Shown: positions 1-8,044 of the stretch, one piece after another
Numbering within the stretch: position 1 is the stretch's first letter
How the letters are laid out: the number at the start of each line of letters is the position of its first letter
Source of the DNA: JAAYAY01 sp963674575
Lineage (GTDB): Bacteria; Planctomycetota; Planctomycetia; Pirellulales; Thermoguttaceae
Reading direction: 5' to 3'
Assembly: GCA_963674575.2 (NCBI GenBank)
Contig: CAXXQT010000008.1
Coordinates: 620,001 to 684,000 of the forward strand
DNA: 64,000 nt
Made by a program: the position numbers and the translations under genes
The notes under the pieces: generated by a model
What the model was told of the DNA's origin: nothing
The model's input: the letters and a program-made list of their open reading frames with translations, nothing else
Database searches by the model: none

Positions 1-269
1 TCGCCGGGCTCGTCCTGATCGAGGCCGTAGCCCGAGTAGGTCGTGACGAAGACCTGCTCGCCCCAGGTGATGGGGCTTGAGCCGCCGGCGCCGGGCAAGG
101 CGGTCTTCCAGGCCATGTTGACCGTGCCGGACCAATGGGTCGGGATCTCTGAATCCGCCGAATTGGCTGCGGAATTGGGGCCCAGGAAATTGGGCCAGTC
201 CGCGCCGAGCAGTGCCAGCGTACCAAGAGCCAAGACCAAGCGAGTGCATCGATTGATTTTGTTACCCAC
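1..269 (-). CDS. PQQ-like beta-propeller protein, N-terminal part (runs off window start)
   Basis: This is the first roughly 89 codons of a secreted beta-propeller protein. The N-terminus reads VGNKINRCTRLVLALG and continues as a hydrophobic signal peptide. It is followed by DWPNFLGPN, close to the WPQFRGPN-type opening of planctomycete PQQ/BamB-like propellers, and then by a first blade with WKTALPGAGGSSP. The GTG start at 269 is chosen because a perfect AGGAGG (277-282 on the plus strand as cctcct) sits 7 nt upstream. The rest of the gene lies outside the window, so length and catalytic status cannot be judged. Such proteins are often annotated as outer membrane assembly factor BamB or alcohol dehydrogenase-like. 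Here a quinoprotein enzyme activity is not shown; a structural or periplasmic role is equally possible. Confidence 0.82.
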   Translation of the reverse strand, partial: MGNKINRCTRLVLALGTLALLGADWPNFLGPNSAANSADSEIPTHWSGTVNMAWKTALPGAGGSSPITWGEQVFVTTYSGYGLDQDEPG

Positions 270-567
270 GGCGCTCCCTCCTTGTCATCTGGATCTTCGC
301 TAGCACGTTCCTGCAGCTCCCATAAGGTTCGTGCTTTCCCCACTGGTTGGTGGGGTGGCCCGCGCATAGTATGAATTTAATCATAGTCGAATCCCTCCGA
401 AGTCGTCCAGGCGTTCCACCCGGCGGAGGCCACTTCCGGCCAAGGCTGTCGTCGCTATTTCTTTTCGCTAGTTTCGCTCGTTTCTCTAGTTTGTCTTGTC
501 TTCCCCGGAGCTCTTGATTTACCCTTTGAGCTTGGCCGAAATCGTCTCGTATTGAGCGCCCCCCCGA

Positions 568-2280
568 ATGGACCCGTTTGTTCACGGAAGAACCAAGACG
601 GCTTGCTGGGAATGTCTTTCCGATTGGGCCTCCGTGCTCTTCGGTCCCGGTGGACTGCAACTGGACCAATGGTTGGCCAGTGGCCAGGTGGAGGTCGTCA
701 AGCACGGGCCTCACCGTTCGGTTTATCGAGTGGCGTTTGGCGATTGCCAGGTCTATGTGAAGCACTATCGGTGCTGCACGATCTGGGACCGGGCACGTCT
801 CTGGTTCCGACCCAGTCAGGCTCGCCGGGAATGGCTGAAGGCCAAGGAGATTGCCCGACGGGGCGTGAGCACTGTGCAGCCCTTGGCCCTGCAGGAGGGA
901 AACTGCGGCGGTACGGCCGGGGAGTCGTTCCTGGTGACCGAGGCGATTTCCGACAGTTGTGCCCTCGGTGAGTACTGGCAACGGTTTCTGTCCACTCGTG
1001 CATCCCGAGAGCAGGGGGCGACTCGCCGACGGTTATTGGTAGAGGTTGCCCGATTTCTTGCCGAGGTTCACGAGGCGGGAATTGACCACAATGATCTTCA
1101 TCCGGGCAACCTGCTTGTTGCCCTTGACGGAGACTTTCCCCAGCTTGATCTGAAAACGGGACGCTATCGCTTCCATTTGATCGACGTGCCGGGGGTGAGG
1201 ATTTCGGGGCCCCTGGCCTGGCCGGCGGTGCGTGACAACCTGGCCATGCTGAACGCCGCCTGGCGGCTTGAACTCTCCGAGAGTGATCGCCGGCGGTTCT
1301 GGCGAGCCTATTGCGGCGCCCGATCCGAACTGGAGGTTCCGCCACCGGCCTCGGCTCGCCGGCAATTGGAGGAGCGAACGGAACAGGTTTGTCGTCGGCG
1401 ATTGCGGCGGCGGGATCGGCGAACTCTGCGAACCAGTTGCGACTTCGTGGCCTTGCGGACGCCCTCGGGGCGGTCTCACGGTGTGAGTGAACTGCCCTTG
1501 GAGGCCTTACGGCAGTTGGCGGCGGCTCCTGGCGTCTTTCTTCGGGAGAACATGCACCGGCCGGTCAAGTTGGATCGGGGGAGCGTGATTGTCGAAGCGG
1601 AACTGCCGTTGAGTGAAGGGGCGGTTCACGTGGCCTACAAGTGTTATCGACCCCGGAAGTGGTGGAAGGTGTTCCTTGCTCCTTTTCGCCCTGCTCGTGC
1701 CGTTCAGACGTGGCAGCGAGGTCATGCGCTGCAACTTCGGGGGATTTCTGCCGCGCGTCCGATCGCGGCCGTGGACTGTCGCCGTCCGTGGTATCGCTGC
1801 GAGAGCTACCTGGCAAGCCAGTGGGTCGAGGGATCGGAGAATCTTCACCTGTATCTATGGCGGATGGCCGGAGAGCCGCAGCGGGTGCGCGATCGTCAGG
1901 CCAATCGCTGCGCCGATTCGCTTGGGCGTCTGCTGGGGAGGATGCATGCCCAGCGGGTGCTGCACGGAGATCTCAAGGCCAGCAACCTGATGGTCACGGA
2001 TCGCAACGGGCAGATCGAGACTTGCCTGGTGGATCTGGACGCCGTTTGCCTGGATGCCGACGTTTCTTTTTCTCAGCGAGCCGCGGAGCTTTCCCGGCTC
2101 GCGGTGGGGCTTGGGGCTCATCCCTGGCTTTCCCGCACGGTGTGCGCGCGATTTCTCCGAACCTACCTGGAATCTGGCGGTTGGCCTGCGGCCGACTGGA
2201 AGCCCCTTTGGCGTGAGGTGGCTGGGAGGAGCGATCAGGCCACCCGTCGGAAACGGCGGAAGGGGCAGGCGGTTTTGTGA
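568..2280 (+). CDS. Tandem-duplicated lipopolysaccharide-kinase (InaA/WaaP-like) family protein
   Basis: A 570-residue cytoplasmic protein made of two protein-kinase-like lobes. The first carries a VAIK-like lysine (VYVKHY, about residue 65), the catalytic-loop motif HNDLHPGN at 174-181 and a DFG-equivalent (LIDVPGV). The second carries HGDLKASN near residue 463 and VDLDAV after it. HxDLxxxN loops of this kind are typical of the Kdo/WaaP lipopolysaccharide kinase family, which phosphorylates sugar heads of lipid A core; family members are usually around 250-300 residues, so this is a duplication or fusion. Start ATG 568 follows a C-rich stretch with no clear ribosome-binding site. The gene stands alone, divergent from the propeller gene at 1-269. 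Substrate is unknown; a small-molecule or protein kinase role cannot be excluded. Confidence 0.8.
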   Translation: MDPFVHGRTKTACWECLSDWASVLFGPGGLQLDQWLASGQVEVVKHGPHRSVYRVAFGDCQVYVKHYRCCTIWDRARLWFRPSQARREWLKAKEIARRGVSTVQPLALQEGNCGGTAGESFLVTEAISDSCALGEYWQRFLSTRASREQGATRRRLLVEVARFLAEVHEAGIDHNDLHPGNLLVALDGDFPQLDLKTGRYRFHLIDVPGVRISGPLAWPAVRDNLAMLNAAWRLELSESDRRRFWRAYCGARSELEVPPPASARRQLEERTEQVCRRRLRRRDRRTLRTSCDFVALRTPSGRSHGVSELPLEALRQLAAAPGVFLRENMHRPVKLDRGSVIVEAELPLSEGAVHVAYKCYRPRKWWKVFLAPFRPARAVQTWQRGHALQLRGISAARPIAAVDCRRPWYRCESYLASQWVEGSENLHLYLWRMAGEPQRVRDRQANRCADSLGRLLGRMHAQRVLHGDLKASNLMVTDRNGQIETCLVDLDAVCLDADVSFSQRAAELSRLAVGLGAHPWLSRTVCARFLRTYLESGGWPAADWKPLWREVAGRSDQATRRKRRKGQAVL

Positions 2281-2313
2281 GGGTCCGAAGTTTGCGGGGA
2301 GCGGAGTTGCAAT

Positions 2314-2362
2314 CCCCCTCCCCGGCCCTCCCCCTCGCTCGCAAGCTTGCTGGGGAGGGGGG
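2314..2362. repeat. C-rich palindromic intergenic repeat, copy 1
   Basis: A CCCTCCCC...GGGGAGGGGG inverted repeat with a conserved middle CTCGCTCGCAAGC. Near-identical copies lie at 5834-5883 and 58139-58186. It sits between the kinase-like gene and the ABC operon and could act as a transcript-ending or stabilising hairpin. Confidence 0.85.
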
Positions 2363-2474
2363 TGTGGACCGCCGTTGCGTGGCGTATTATGACAAGATTC
2401 CCCGGGATCGGGCGAATACTGCTGAGATACCGCTCACACGCACGACATCCATCTGCCAGGTTCGGAACCCGCCC

Positions 2475-3404
2475 GTGATCGAAGTCGAAGGCCTGCACAA
2501 GAAATTTGGTAACCTGGTTGCCGTGGATGACATTACGTTTGCGGCACCGCCCGGGAGGATTTTTGGGCTGCTGGGCCCGAACGGTGCCGGAAAAACGACG
2601 ACGATCAGTTGTCTGGCGGGTCTGCTCAAGCCGAGTTCCGGGCGGATTCGCATTCTCGGGAAGGACGTGGCCCTCGATGGTCGCGAAGTGAAACGCCAGC
2701 TTGGCATCGTGCCCCAGGATCTGGCCCTCTACGAGGACCTGTCCGCCACGGAAAACCTCAAATTCTGGGGCGGAGCCTTCGGCCTGCAAGGACGCGAGCT
2801 GAAATCGCGGATCGCCGAAGTGCTTGCCGAGGTGGGTCTGCTCGACCGGGCACGGGAACGGGTCAAACGCTTCAGCGGCGGGATGAAGCGTCGTCTGAAT
2901 TTCGCTTGCGGAATCATCCATGCTCCCAAGGTTCTCCTTCTCGACGAACCGACGGTGGGAGTCGATCCGCAATCCCGGGTGCGACTTCTCGAACTGGTTC
3001 GCCAGCAGGTCGAGCAGGGTACCTGTGTGCTCTACACGACCCATTACATGGAAGAGGCCGAGGGGCTTTGTGACGAGTTGGCCATTGTGGACCACGGTCG
3101 GGTCATCGCCCGGGGCACCCTGGCCGATCTGCGTGCCATGGTGAGCGAGAGCGATCTGTTGCTTCTCTCCGGCAGTTTTGAGCCCCTGGAAGTGGGCAAG
3201 GAACTTGGCCGTTTCGAGGGGGTGGAGGTTGCCAGTGCCGAGCCGTCGCAGTTGCGGCTGGTTCTGCGGGAGGCATCGAGGAGACTTCCCGAACTGTTGG
3301 CCGCCGTGGCTGCCACCGGCGCTGAGATACGGGAGGTGACCCTGACCCAGCCCAGCCTGGAGAGCCTGTTCATCAAGTTGACCGGCAAGCGGCTCAGGGA
3401 GTAG
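2475..3404 (+). CDS. ABC transporter ATP-binding protein (ABC-2 exporter)
   Basis: A 309-residue cytoplasmic ATPase of an ABC-2 type exporter. It shows Walker A GPNGAGKTT, a Q-loop (IVPQDLALYEDLS), the signature FSGGMKRRL, Walker B VLLLDEPTVGVDP and an H-loop TTHYMEE. The GTG start at 2475 gives the usual IEVEGLHKKFG opening; an upstream in-frame extension would translate the intergenic palindrome and is rejected. The ribosome-binding site is weak. The gene is followed after 3 nt by a first permease and then a second, so the three form one operon. The family (NatA/DrrA-like) powers export of drugs, lipids or sodium; the substrate cannot be read from the sequence. Confidence 0.93.
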   Translation: MIEVEGLHKKFGNLVAVDDITFAAPPGRIFGLLGPNGAGKTTTISCLAGLLKPSSGRIRILGKDVALDGREVKRQLGIVPQDLALYEDLSATENLKFWGGAFGLQGRELKSRIAEVLAEVGLLDRARERVKRFSGGMKRRLNFACGIIHAPKVLLLDEPTVGVDPQSRVRLLELVRQQVEQGTCVLYTTHYMEEAEGLCDELAIVDHGRVIARGTLADLRAMVSESDLLLLSGSFEPLEVGKELGRFEGVEVASAEPSQLRLVLREASRRLPELLAAVAATGAEIREVTLTQPSLESLFIKLTGKRLRE

Positions 3405-3407
3405 GTC

Positions 3408-4655
3408 ATGGCGGAAGTGGCGGCAGCAATGGTCAAGGATCTGCGGCGCTATGCGCGGGATCCGATTGCCTTTGCACTGTGGCTGGGCATTCCGCTGATT
3501 GTGGGCGGCCTGCTCATCTTGATCTCGGGCGGCGACGAGCCCCCCAAGCCCCAGGTCCACCTTCTCGTAGCCGACGGAGACGACACGGTCGGCAGCCGCC
3601 TCCTGCTTGCCGCCTTGGACCAGGCTCAGATCGACATGTTCCACGTGGAGGCGGTCGACGCGGCGGAAGGGGAGGCCAGGATGGAACGGGGTGAGGCCAG
3701 CGCCCTGCTCGTCATTCCCGGCGGGTTTGCCGAGGCGGTGCTGCGGGAAGAGCCCACCACGCTTCGGCTGGTCACCAATCCGAGCCAGCGCATTGCACCG
3801 GGCATGATTGAAGAGTGCTTGGAACTGCTGCAAGACGCCGTTTTCTACGCCCACCGGCTCGTGCCGGCTGAAATCCGAGAGGTTTTTGACCGGCCGTCCG
3901 AGGTTGGCGGCGTGGTTCCGGACGCCACGGTGGCCGGGATAAGCATCGCCATCAACCACGCGGTGCGGCGATTCGGGCGCTACCTGGATCCGCCCGTGAT
4001 CGAATTGCGAACGGCTTCCAGCGAGAAGAAGGAAGTTCGCAAGGCCGATGATGCACACTTTTCGTTCGCCTTCCTGCCGGGAATGCTCCTGATGGGGCTC
4101 TTGTTTTCGTCGCAGGGGCTCAGCGATGATCTGTGGCGCGAGCGGCAGGCGGGGACGTTGCGACGGGCAGCGACGACGCCCATGGGGGTGGCGAGGCTGT
4201 TGTGCGGGAAGGTGTTGGCCTGCGTTGTGATCCTGGCCCTGATTGCGGCGATCGCCCTCGCGGCCGGCTTCTCGTATTTCGGCTTGCCGTGGAGCAGGTT
4301 TCCCGCCTGTTCTGCCTGGTCCGTTGGCGTCGGGGTCCTGTTGCTCGGGCTGATGTTCTTTGTCCAGACCCTGGCAACCACCCAGCGAGCCGCTTCGGTC
4401 CTGGGCTACCTGGTTGTTTTTCCGCTGATGATGTTGGGCGGCGCCATGTTTCCCTTCGAGTTGATGCCCGACTGGCTCGCCGCCATCGGTCGTCTCACGC
4501 CCAACGGCTGGGCTCTTCAGCAGCTCAAGGCCCTTCTGATGGCCAAGGCGGGACCGCTGCCCCTTTCGGCGGCCGTGCCCCTGCTTCTTGTTGCGTCGCT
4601 GGTTCTTCACGGCGCCGCGGGACTGCGTGTCAGGCGAGTCTTTGCAAGGAGTTGA
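3408..4655 (+). CDS. ABC-2 type permease, first subunit
   Basis: A 415-residue inner-membrane permease. An N-terminal membrane segment (IAFALWLGIPLIVGGLLIL) is followed by a large extracytoplasmic domain of about 190 residues, then a run of hydrophobic segments from about residue 220 onward, including LPGMLLMGLLFSSQGL and LGYLVVFPLMMLGGAMFPFE. This is the layout of the ABC-2 family exporters with an extended first loop (YhhJ/DrrB-like). It starts 3 nt after the ATPase stop and ends 2 nt before the GTG of the second permease, so the subunits are likely translated together and assemble as a heterodimer. Substrate unknown. Confidence 0.9.
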   Translation: MAEVAAAMVKDLRRYARDPIAFALWLGIPLIVGGLLILISGGDEPPKPQVHLLVADGDDTVGSRLLLAALDQAQIDMFHVEAVDAAEGEARMERGEASALLVIPGGFAEAVLREEPTTLRLVTNPSQRIAPGMIEECLELLQDAVFYAHRLVPAEIREVFDRPSEVGGVVPDATVAGISIAINHAVRRFGRYLDPPVIELRTASSEKKEVRKADDAHFSFAFLPGMLLMGLLFSSQGLSDDLWRERQAGTLRRAATTPMGVARLLCGKVLACVVILALIAAIALAAGFSYFGLPWSRFPACSAWSVGVGVLLLGLMFFVQTLATTQRAASVLGYLVVFPLMMLGGAMFPFELMPDWLAAIGRLTPNGWALQQLKALLMAKAGPLPLSAAVPLLLVASLVLHGAAGLRVRRVFARS

Positions 4656-4657
4656 AC

Positions 4658-5800
4658 GTGCCGAGCCGCATCGCCTTTATCGCCCGCAAGGAATTCCAGT
4701 ACTTCTGGCTCGACTGGGAGAACTACTTCTGGGTCTTCATCATGCCGGTCGTGTTCATGTATTTCATCGGCACGGTGACGGCCAACTTTGGCGGCAACCC
4801 TGGCGGTGGAAAGGACTCGATTGCCCTGGTCGCTCCTGCCGATGCCGGCTTCCTGGCCGATCAACTCGCTTTGCGGTTGGAACAGAGCGGCTACGAGGTC
4901 CGTCACGCGGAAGCGGCCGAAGGGGAGGAGTTGCCCACCAGGCGTCTTGTTGTTCCCGCTGGTTTCACCGCCTCGGTCCTGGCGGGCGAGAAGAGCGTGG
5001 TCACCCTGGAGAGCCGAGGCAAGGGGCTATCCGGGGACTACGATCGTGTGCGGGCCAGCCGGGCGGTCTATTTGGTTCTAGCTGACCTGGTTGTCAGCGC
5101 CGGCCAAGGCCGCGAGCCGACGGCCGAGTGGTTTGCCGAACTGGCGGCCATGCCGCGAAGTGTCACGATCGACGTGCGCCCCGCCGGGCGACGCAAAGAA
5201 ATTCCCACCGGATTCGAGCAGGCCGTGCCGGGGATCATGATCATGTTCAGCCTGATCGTCATCCTCACGACCACGTCGAGCAGCCTCGTCATCGAACGCC
5301 GCCGGGGTCTGCTGCGCCGTTTGGCTTCCGCTCCCATCTCGAAAGGAGAGGTATTTGCCGGACGCTGGTTGGCTCGCGCAGGCCTCGGCTATGTGCAGGT
5401 GCTCCTCGGGCTGGTCGCCGGGACGTTCCTGTTCGGCGTGGACTGGGGGCCGAACTTGGGGGTGATCCTGGTTGTGCTTCTGGGCTGGAGTGCGTTGTGC
5501 GCGTCTCTCGGGCTGCTGTTGGGCAACCTCGTTCAGACGGAAGGGCAGGGGGTGGGAATCAGCGTTTTGGCGGCCAACGTGTTGTGCGCCCTGGGCGGGC
5601 AGTGGTGGCCCATCGAGATCGCCCCGTCGTGGATGCAGAAATTGGCGATGTTCCTGCCGAATGGGTGGACCATGGACGCCCTGCACCAACTGGCCCTGTT
5701 CGGGGCCGGTCCCCTTGCCGTCGTGCCTCACCTGCTGGGGCTTCTGGCGGCGGCTGGTGTGGTGGCGGTGGTCGGGATGAGGACTTTTCGGTTTGAGTAG
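4658..5800 (+). CDS. ABC-2 type permease, second subunit
   Basis: A 380-residue permease with the same architecture as its upstream neighbour: a first membrane segment around VFIMPVVFMYFIGTV, an external domain, then ABC-2 membrane segments including IMIMFSLIVILTTTSSSLVI and the coupling-helix-like stretch ERRRGLLRRLASAP. GTG at 4658 is preceded by AAGGAG (4646-4651) with 6-nt spacing. This decides the start and excludes a long upstream extension that overlaps the first permease in another frame. It completes the three-gene exporter operon. The C-terminal WWPIEIAPSW segment resembles the WP-containing region found late in ABC-2 permeases. Confidence 0.9.
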   Translation: MPSRIAFIARKEFQYFWLDWENYFWVFIMPVVFMYFIGTVTANFGGNPGGGKDSIALVAPADAGFLADQLALRLEQSGYEVRHAEAAEGEELPTRRLVVPAGFTASVLAGEKSVVTLESRGKGLSGDYDRVRASRAVYLVLADLVVSAGQGREPTAEWFAELAAMPRSVTIDVRPAGRRKEIPTGFEQAVPGIMIMFSLIVILTTTSSSLVIERRRGLLRRLASAPISKGEVFAGRWLARAGLGYVQVLLGLVAGTFLFGVDWGPNLGVILVVLLGWSALCASLGLLLGNLVQTEGQGVGISVLAANVLCALGGQWWPIEIAPSWMQKLAMFLPNGWTMDALHQLALFGAGPLAVVPHLLGLLAAAGVVAVVGMRTFRFE

Positions 5801-5833
5801 GGGCAGGAGATTGGTGGCGAGTGAAGCCACGAT

Positions 5834-5883
5834 TCCCCTCCCCGACCCTCCCCCTCGCTCGCAAGCTCGCTGGGGAGGGGGGG
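5834..5883. repeat. C-rich palindromic intergenic repeat, copy 2
   Basis: Second copy of the CCCCTCCCC...GGGGAGGGG hairpin with CTCGCTCGCAAGC in the middle. It lies between the convergent ABC operon and the phosphatase gene, a position suited to a bidirectional terminator. Confidence 0.85.
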
Positions 5884-5915
5884 CGACACCGGAGCCCTGT
5901 GCCTTGAACTCGCTC

Positions 5916-7604
5916 CTACTCCGTACGCCCAAAGATCGACACACACATGTCGTCGGTTTGGGCCTGGGAGCCGGCGAAGCGGCGGACGGTGTCGATCACG
6001 TGGCGTCCCATGGCGTCGACGTTTTCGAAGGGCTTGGCGTTCATTTCCGTCAGCAGCCGATCGGTGCCGAAGAACTCGTCGCGGATATTCTGGGCGTCGG
6101 GGATGCCGTCGGTGTAGGCGGTGAGCGAATCGCCGATAGCCAGGCTGATGGTGAGGGGGTCGTAGTCCATGTCGTCGGCAACGCCGATGGGCAGGCCGCT
6201 CTGTTCCTGGCCGATTTCTTCGATGGTACCGTCGGCGTGGCGGAGCAGGGGGGCCATGTGGCCCGCGTTGACGATGGTGACTTCGTGGGACCGCGGCTGG
6301 AGCATCATGAGCGCCACGGTGACGAACCGGTCTTCCCACCTGGGGTGGCAGAAGATGTTGTTCATCCGGGCGATGGCGGCCTCGGGAGTGGGCTCGCTGA
6401 ACAGGCAGATGCGGAATTCCGAGGCCAGCTTGGCCACGATCAGCGAGGCGGCGATGCCCTTGCCGGAGACGTCGGCCAGGATAATCGCAAGCCGCCCGTC
6501 GGGCATTTCGATGTAGTCGTAAAAGTCGCCGCCGATGGTGCGGGCGGGGTGGTAGTAGCTGAAGAACTCGTAGCCTTCGACGTCGGGGGCCTTCTCGGGC
6601 AGGAAGCCTCGCTGGATCTTGGAGGCCAAGGCAAGGTCCTGTTTAATGGCGGCCTCGCGGACGGCCACCTCGTGGAGTTGGGCGTTTTCGACGGCCACGG
6701 CCGCCTGGATCGCCACGGACGCGAACAGTTCCAGGTCGTCCTCGCTGAAGCGGTTGAGGACGTTGCTCGTGTCGACCTGCATGGCGCCCAGGACCTCGCC
6801 CGAGGTGCTCAAGAGCGGGACGGCCATCATCGAGCGGATCTGGAAGTCAACGATGCTTACACCGCCGAAATCCTCCATGGCGTTATCGGAAATAAGGGCT
6901 TCCTTGTCCTGGGTGACCTTATTCAGAATGGTTTTGCTGATGCGGATCTGGTCCTCGTCGTCCTCGCGGCGGTGCTTGGTGGCACGGGGGACAAACTTAC
7001 CGGAGTTCCTGTCCTTGAGCACGATGAATCCGCGATCGGCGTGGACGAACACGGTGAACAAGCCGTCGAGGATCTTGGGCAGGACCTCGTCGATTTCGAC
7101 GGCCGCCCCGATGGCCTGGACGATGTCGAGGATCGCCTGGAGCTTCGTCTCGGCGTTGACGGTCAACTGGAGCCCGGTCCGTCCGCTGGAGAAGTCGATT
7201 TTGGACGTGATCGTGGAGCGGCTGTTGAAGTCTTCTTCGTCGTCGACCATCATGGCGCTGAGGCCGCCGGTGCCGCCATCGAAATCGTCGGGGTTGTCGA
7301 TGGTGACTTCGGGGGTGCCGTGGTTGAAGACGAAGACGAGATCGCAGATGCGGATCTGGTCCCGTTCGTTGAGTTTTCGCCGGCCGTCGACCTGTTCGTT
7401 GTTCAGGTAGGTGTGGTTGCGGCTTTTGAGATCTTCAAGGAAGAAATTGTCGTCGACCTTGACGACGCGGGCATGCTCGCGGCTCACGGCGCCGACCTCG
7501 AGGACGATGTCGCAATTCGGATGGCGTCCCATCGTCATACTGTCGCGTTCGAGACTGTAGATCTTTCCTTGGGTGGGGCCCTGGATTACTCGTAAGACGG
7601 CCAT
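5916..7604 (-). CDS. FHA-GAF-SpoIIE/PP2C family protein serine phosphatase
   Basis: A 562-residue cytoplasmic signalling protein. Residues 1 to about 95 form an FHA domain (GKIYSLERDSMTMGRHPNCD, then VSREHARV), which binds phosphothreonine peptides. About 150-310 is a GAF sensor (ADRGFIVLKDRNSGKF, MAVPLLSTSGEVLGAMQVD). About 345-560 is a SpoIIE/RsbU-type PP2C phosphatase with HPARTIGGDFYDY and ADVSGKGIAA providing metal-binding aspartates and a late YTDGIPDA motif. Proteins of this type dephosphorylate anti-sigma-factor antagonists in partner-switching, or reverse Ser/Thr kinase signals. No antagonist or anti-sigma gene is adjacent. ATG start at 7604 lacks a strong Shine-Dalgarno. Confidence 0.93.
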   Translation of the reverse strand: MAVLRVIQGPTQGKIYSLERDSMTMGRHPNCDIVLEVGAVSREHARVVKVDDNFFLEDLKSRNHTYLNNEQVDGRRKLNERDQIRICDLVFVFNHGTPEVTIDNPDDFDGGTGGLSAMMVDDEEDFNSRSTITSKIDFSSGRTGLQLTVNAETKLQAILDIVQAIGAAVEIDEVLPKILDGLFTVFVHADRGFIVLKDRNSGKFVPRATKHRREDDEDQIRISKTILNKVTQDKEALISDNAMEDFGGVSIVDFQIRSMMAVPLLSTSGEVLGAMQVDTSNVLNRFSEDDLELFASVAIQAAVAVENAQLHEVAVREAAIKQDLALASKIQRGFLPEKAPDVEGYEFFSYYHPARTIGGDFYDYIEMPDGRLAIILADVSGKGIAASLIVAKLASEFRICLFSEPTPEAAIARMNNIFCHPRWEDRFVTVALMMLQPRSHEVTIVNAGHMAPLLRHADGTIEEIGQEQSGLPIGVADDMDYDPLTISLAIGDSLTAYTDGIPDAQNIRDEFFGTDRLLTEMNAKPFENVDAMGRHVIDTVRRFAGSQAQTDDMCVSIFGRTE

Positions 7605-7776
7605 TTTTTGGAAATACCCTCGGGCGAGAATGAGTGCGGTACCGCCGAAACCCCTCTTGGGAGGGCGGCTTGCATCGTGAATTCGGATGGATAGGAATGA
7701 AAACGCCGATGCGGGAAGAATGGTTCCGATTCTAGAGGTTTGCGGCGGGGAGAGTCAACCATCTTGCCGGGTGCCC

Positions 7777-7805
7777 TTGACGAGTCGCCGAACGGCACCT
7801 ATACA
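7777..7805 (+). promoter_or_regulatory. Sigma-70-type promoter for tRNA-Gln
   Basis: TTGACG (7777-7782) and TATACA (7800-7805) are separated by exactly 17 nt, about 50 nt before the tRNA. Spacing and hexamers match a housekeeping promoter. Confidence 0.72.
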
Positions 7806-7853
7806 CATTATATAAGCATTGGCGTTGGCCCCCTTCGGGGCGTCCTTCGTCAT

Positions 7854-7925
7854 TGGGGAATGGTGTAATTGGTAGCACGGCTGACTCTGGATCAGTTAGT
7901 TGGGGTTCAAGTCCCTGTTCCCCAG
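7854..7925 (+). tRNA. tRNA-Gln (CUG anticodon)
   Basis: A 72-nt cloverleaf. The acceptor stem TGGGGAA pairs with TTCCCCA and starts with U1 as is typical for tRNA-Gln. The anticodon stem GCTGA/TCAGT encloses the loop CTCTGGA, giving anticodon CTG. The T arm GGGGTTCAAGTCCC is canonical. The discriminator is G and CCA is not encoded. Confidence 0.95.
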
Positions 7926-7932
7926 TTTCACC

Positions 7933-7970
7933 AAAGGCCTTGCGTAGCAATGAGTTACGCAAGGCCTTTT
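7933..7970 (+). terminator. Intrinsic terminator after tRNA-Gln
   Basis: A perfect 14-bp stem (7933-7946 with 7956-7969, AAAGGCCTTGCGTA) with a 9-nt loop is followed by a T-rich tract (TTTTGGTTTTC). It begins 8 nt after the tRNA. Confidence 0.85.
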
Positions 7971-8005
7971 GGTTTTCTTGGTGGGGGTGGGATGCTTCTG
8001 AGGAG

Positions 8006-8044
8006 GGAACCGCTGTTGAAAATCAGTGATGTCCCCTTTTCTCC
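8006..8044. repeat. GAAAATCAGTG/GGGGACA-type dispersed repeat, copy 1
   Basis: ACCGCTGTTGAAAATCAGTG followed by TGTCCCCTTTTCT. A variant copy lies at 11193-11232, so the two flank the FAD oxidoreductase gene. This copy contains the stop codon of that gene (8023-8025). Confidence 0.65.

Noticed and set aside
2235..4610. Long antisense open frame over the ABC operon
   Set aside because: It is a GC-bias shadow: it overlaps three genes with clear motifs on the other strand and has no recognisable domain.
5793..7595. Long plus-strand frame opposite the phosphatase
   Set aside because: The minus-strand frame has intact FHA, GAF and PP2C motifs; the plus frame is repetitive in composition only.
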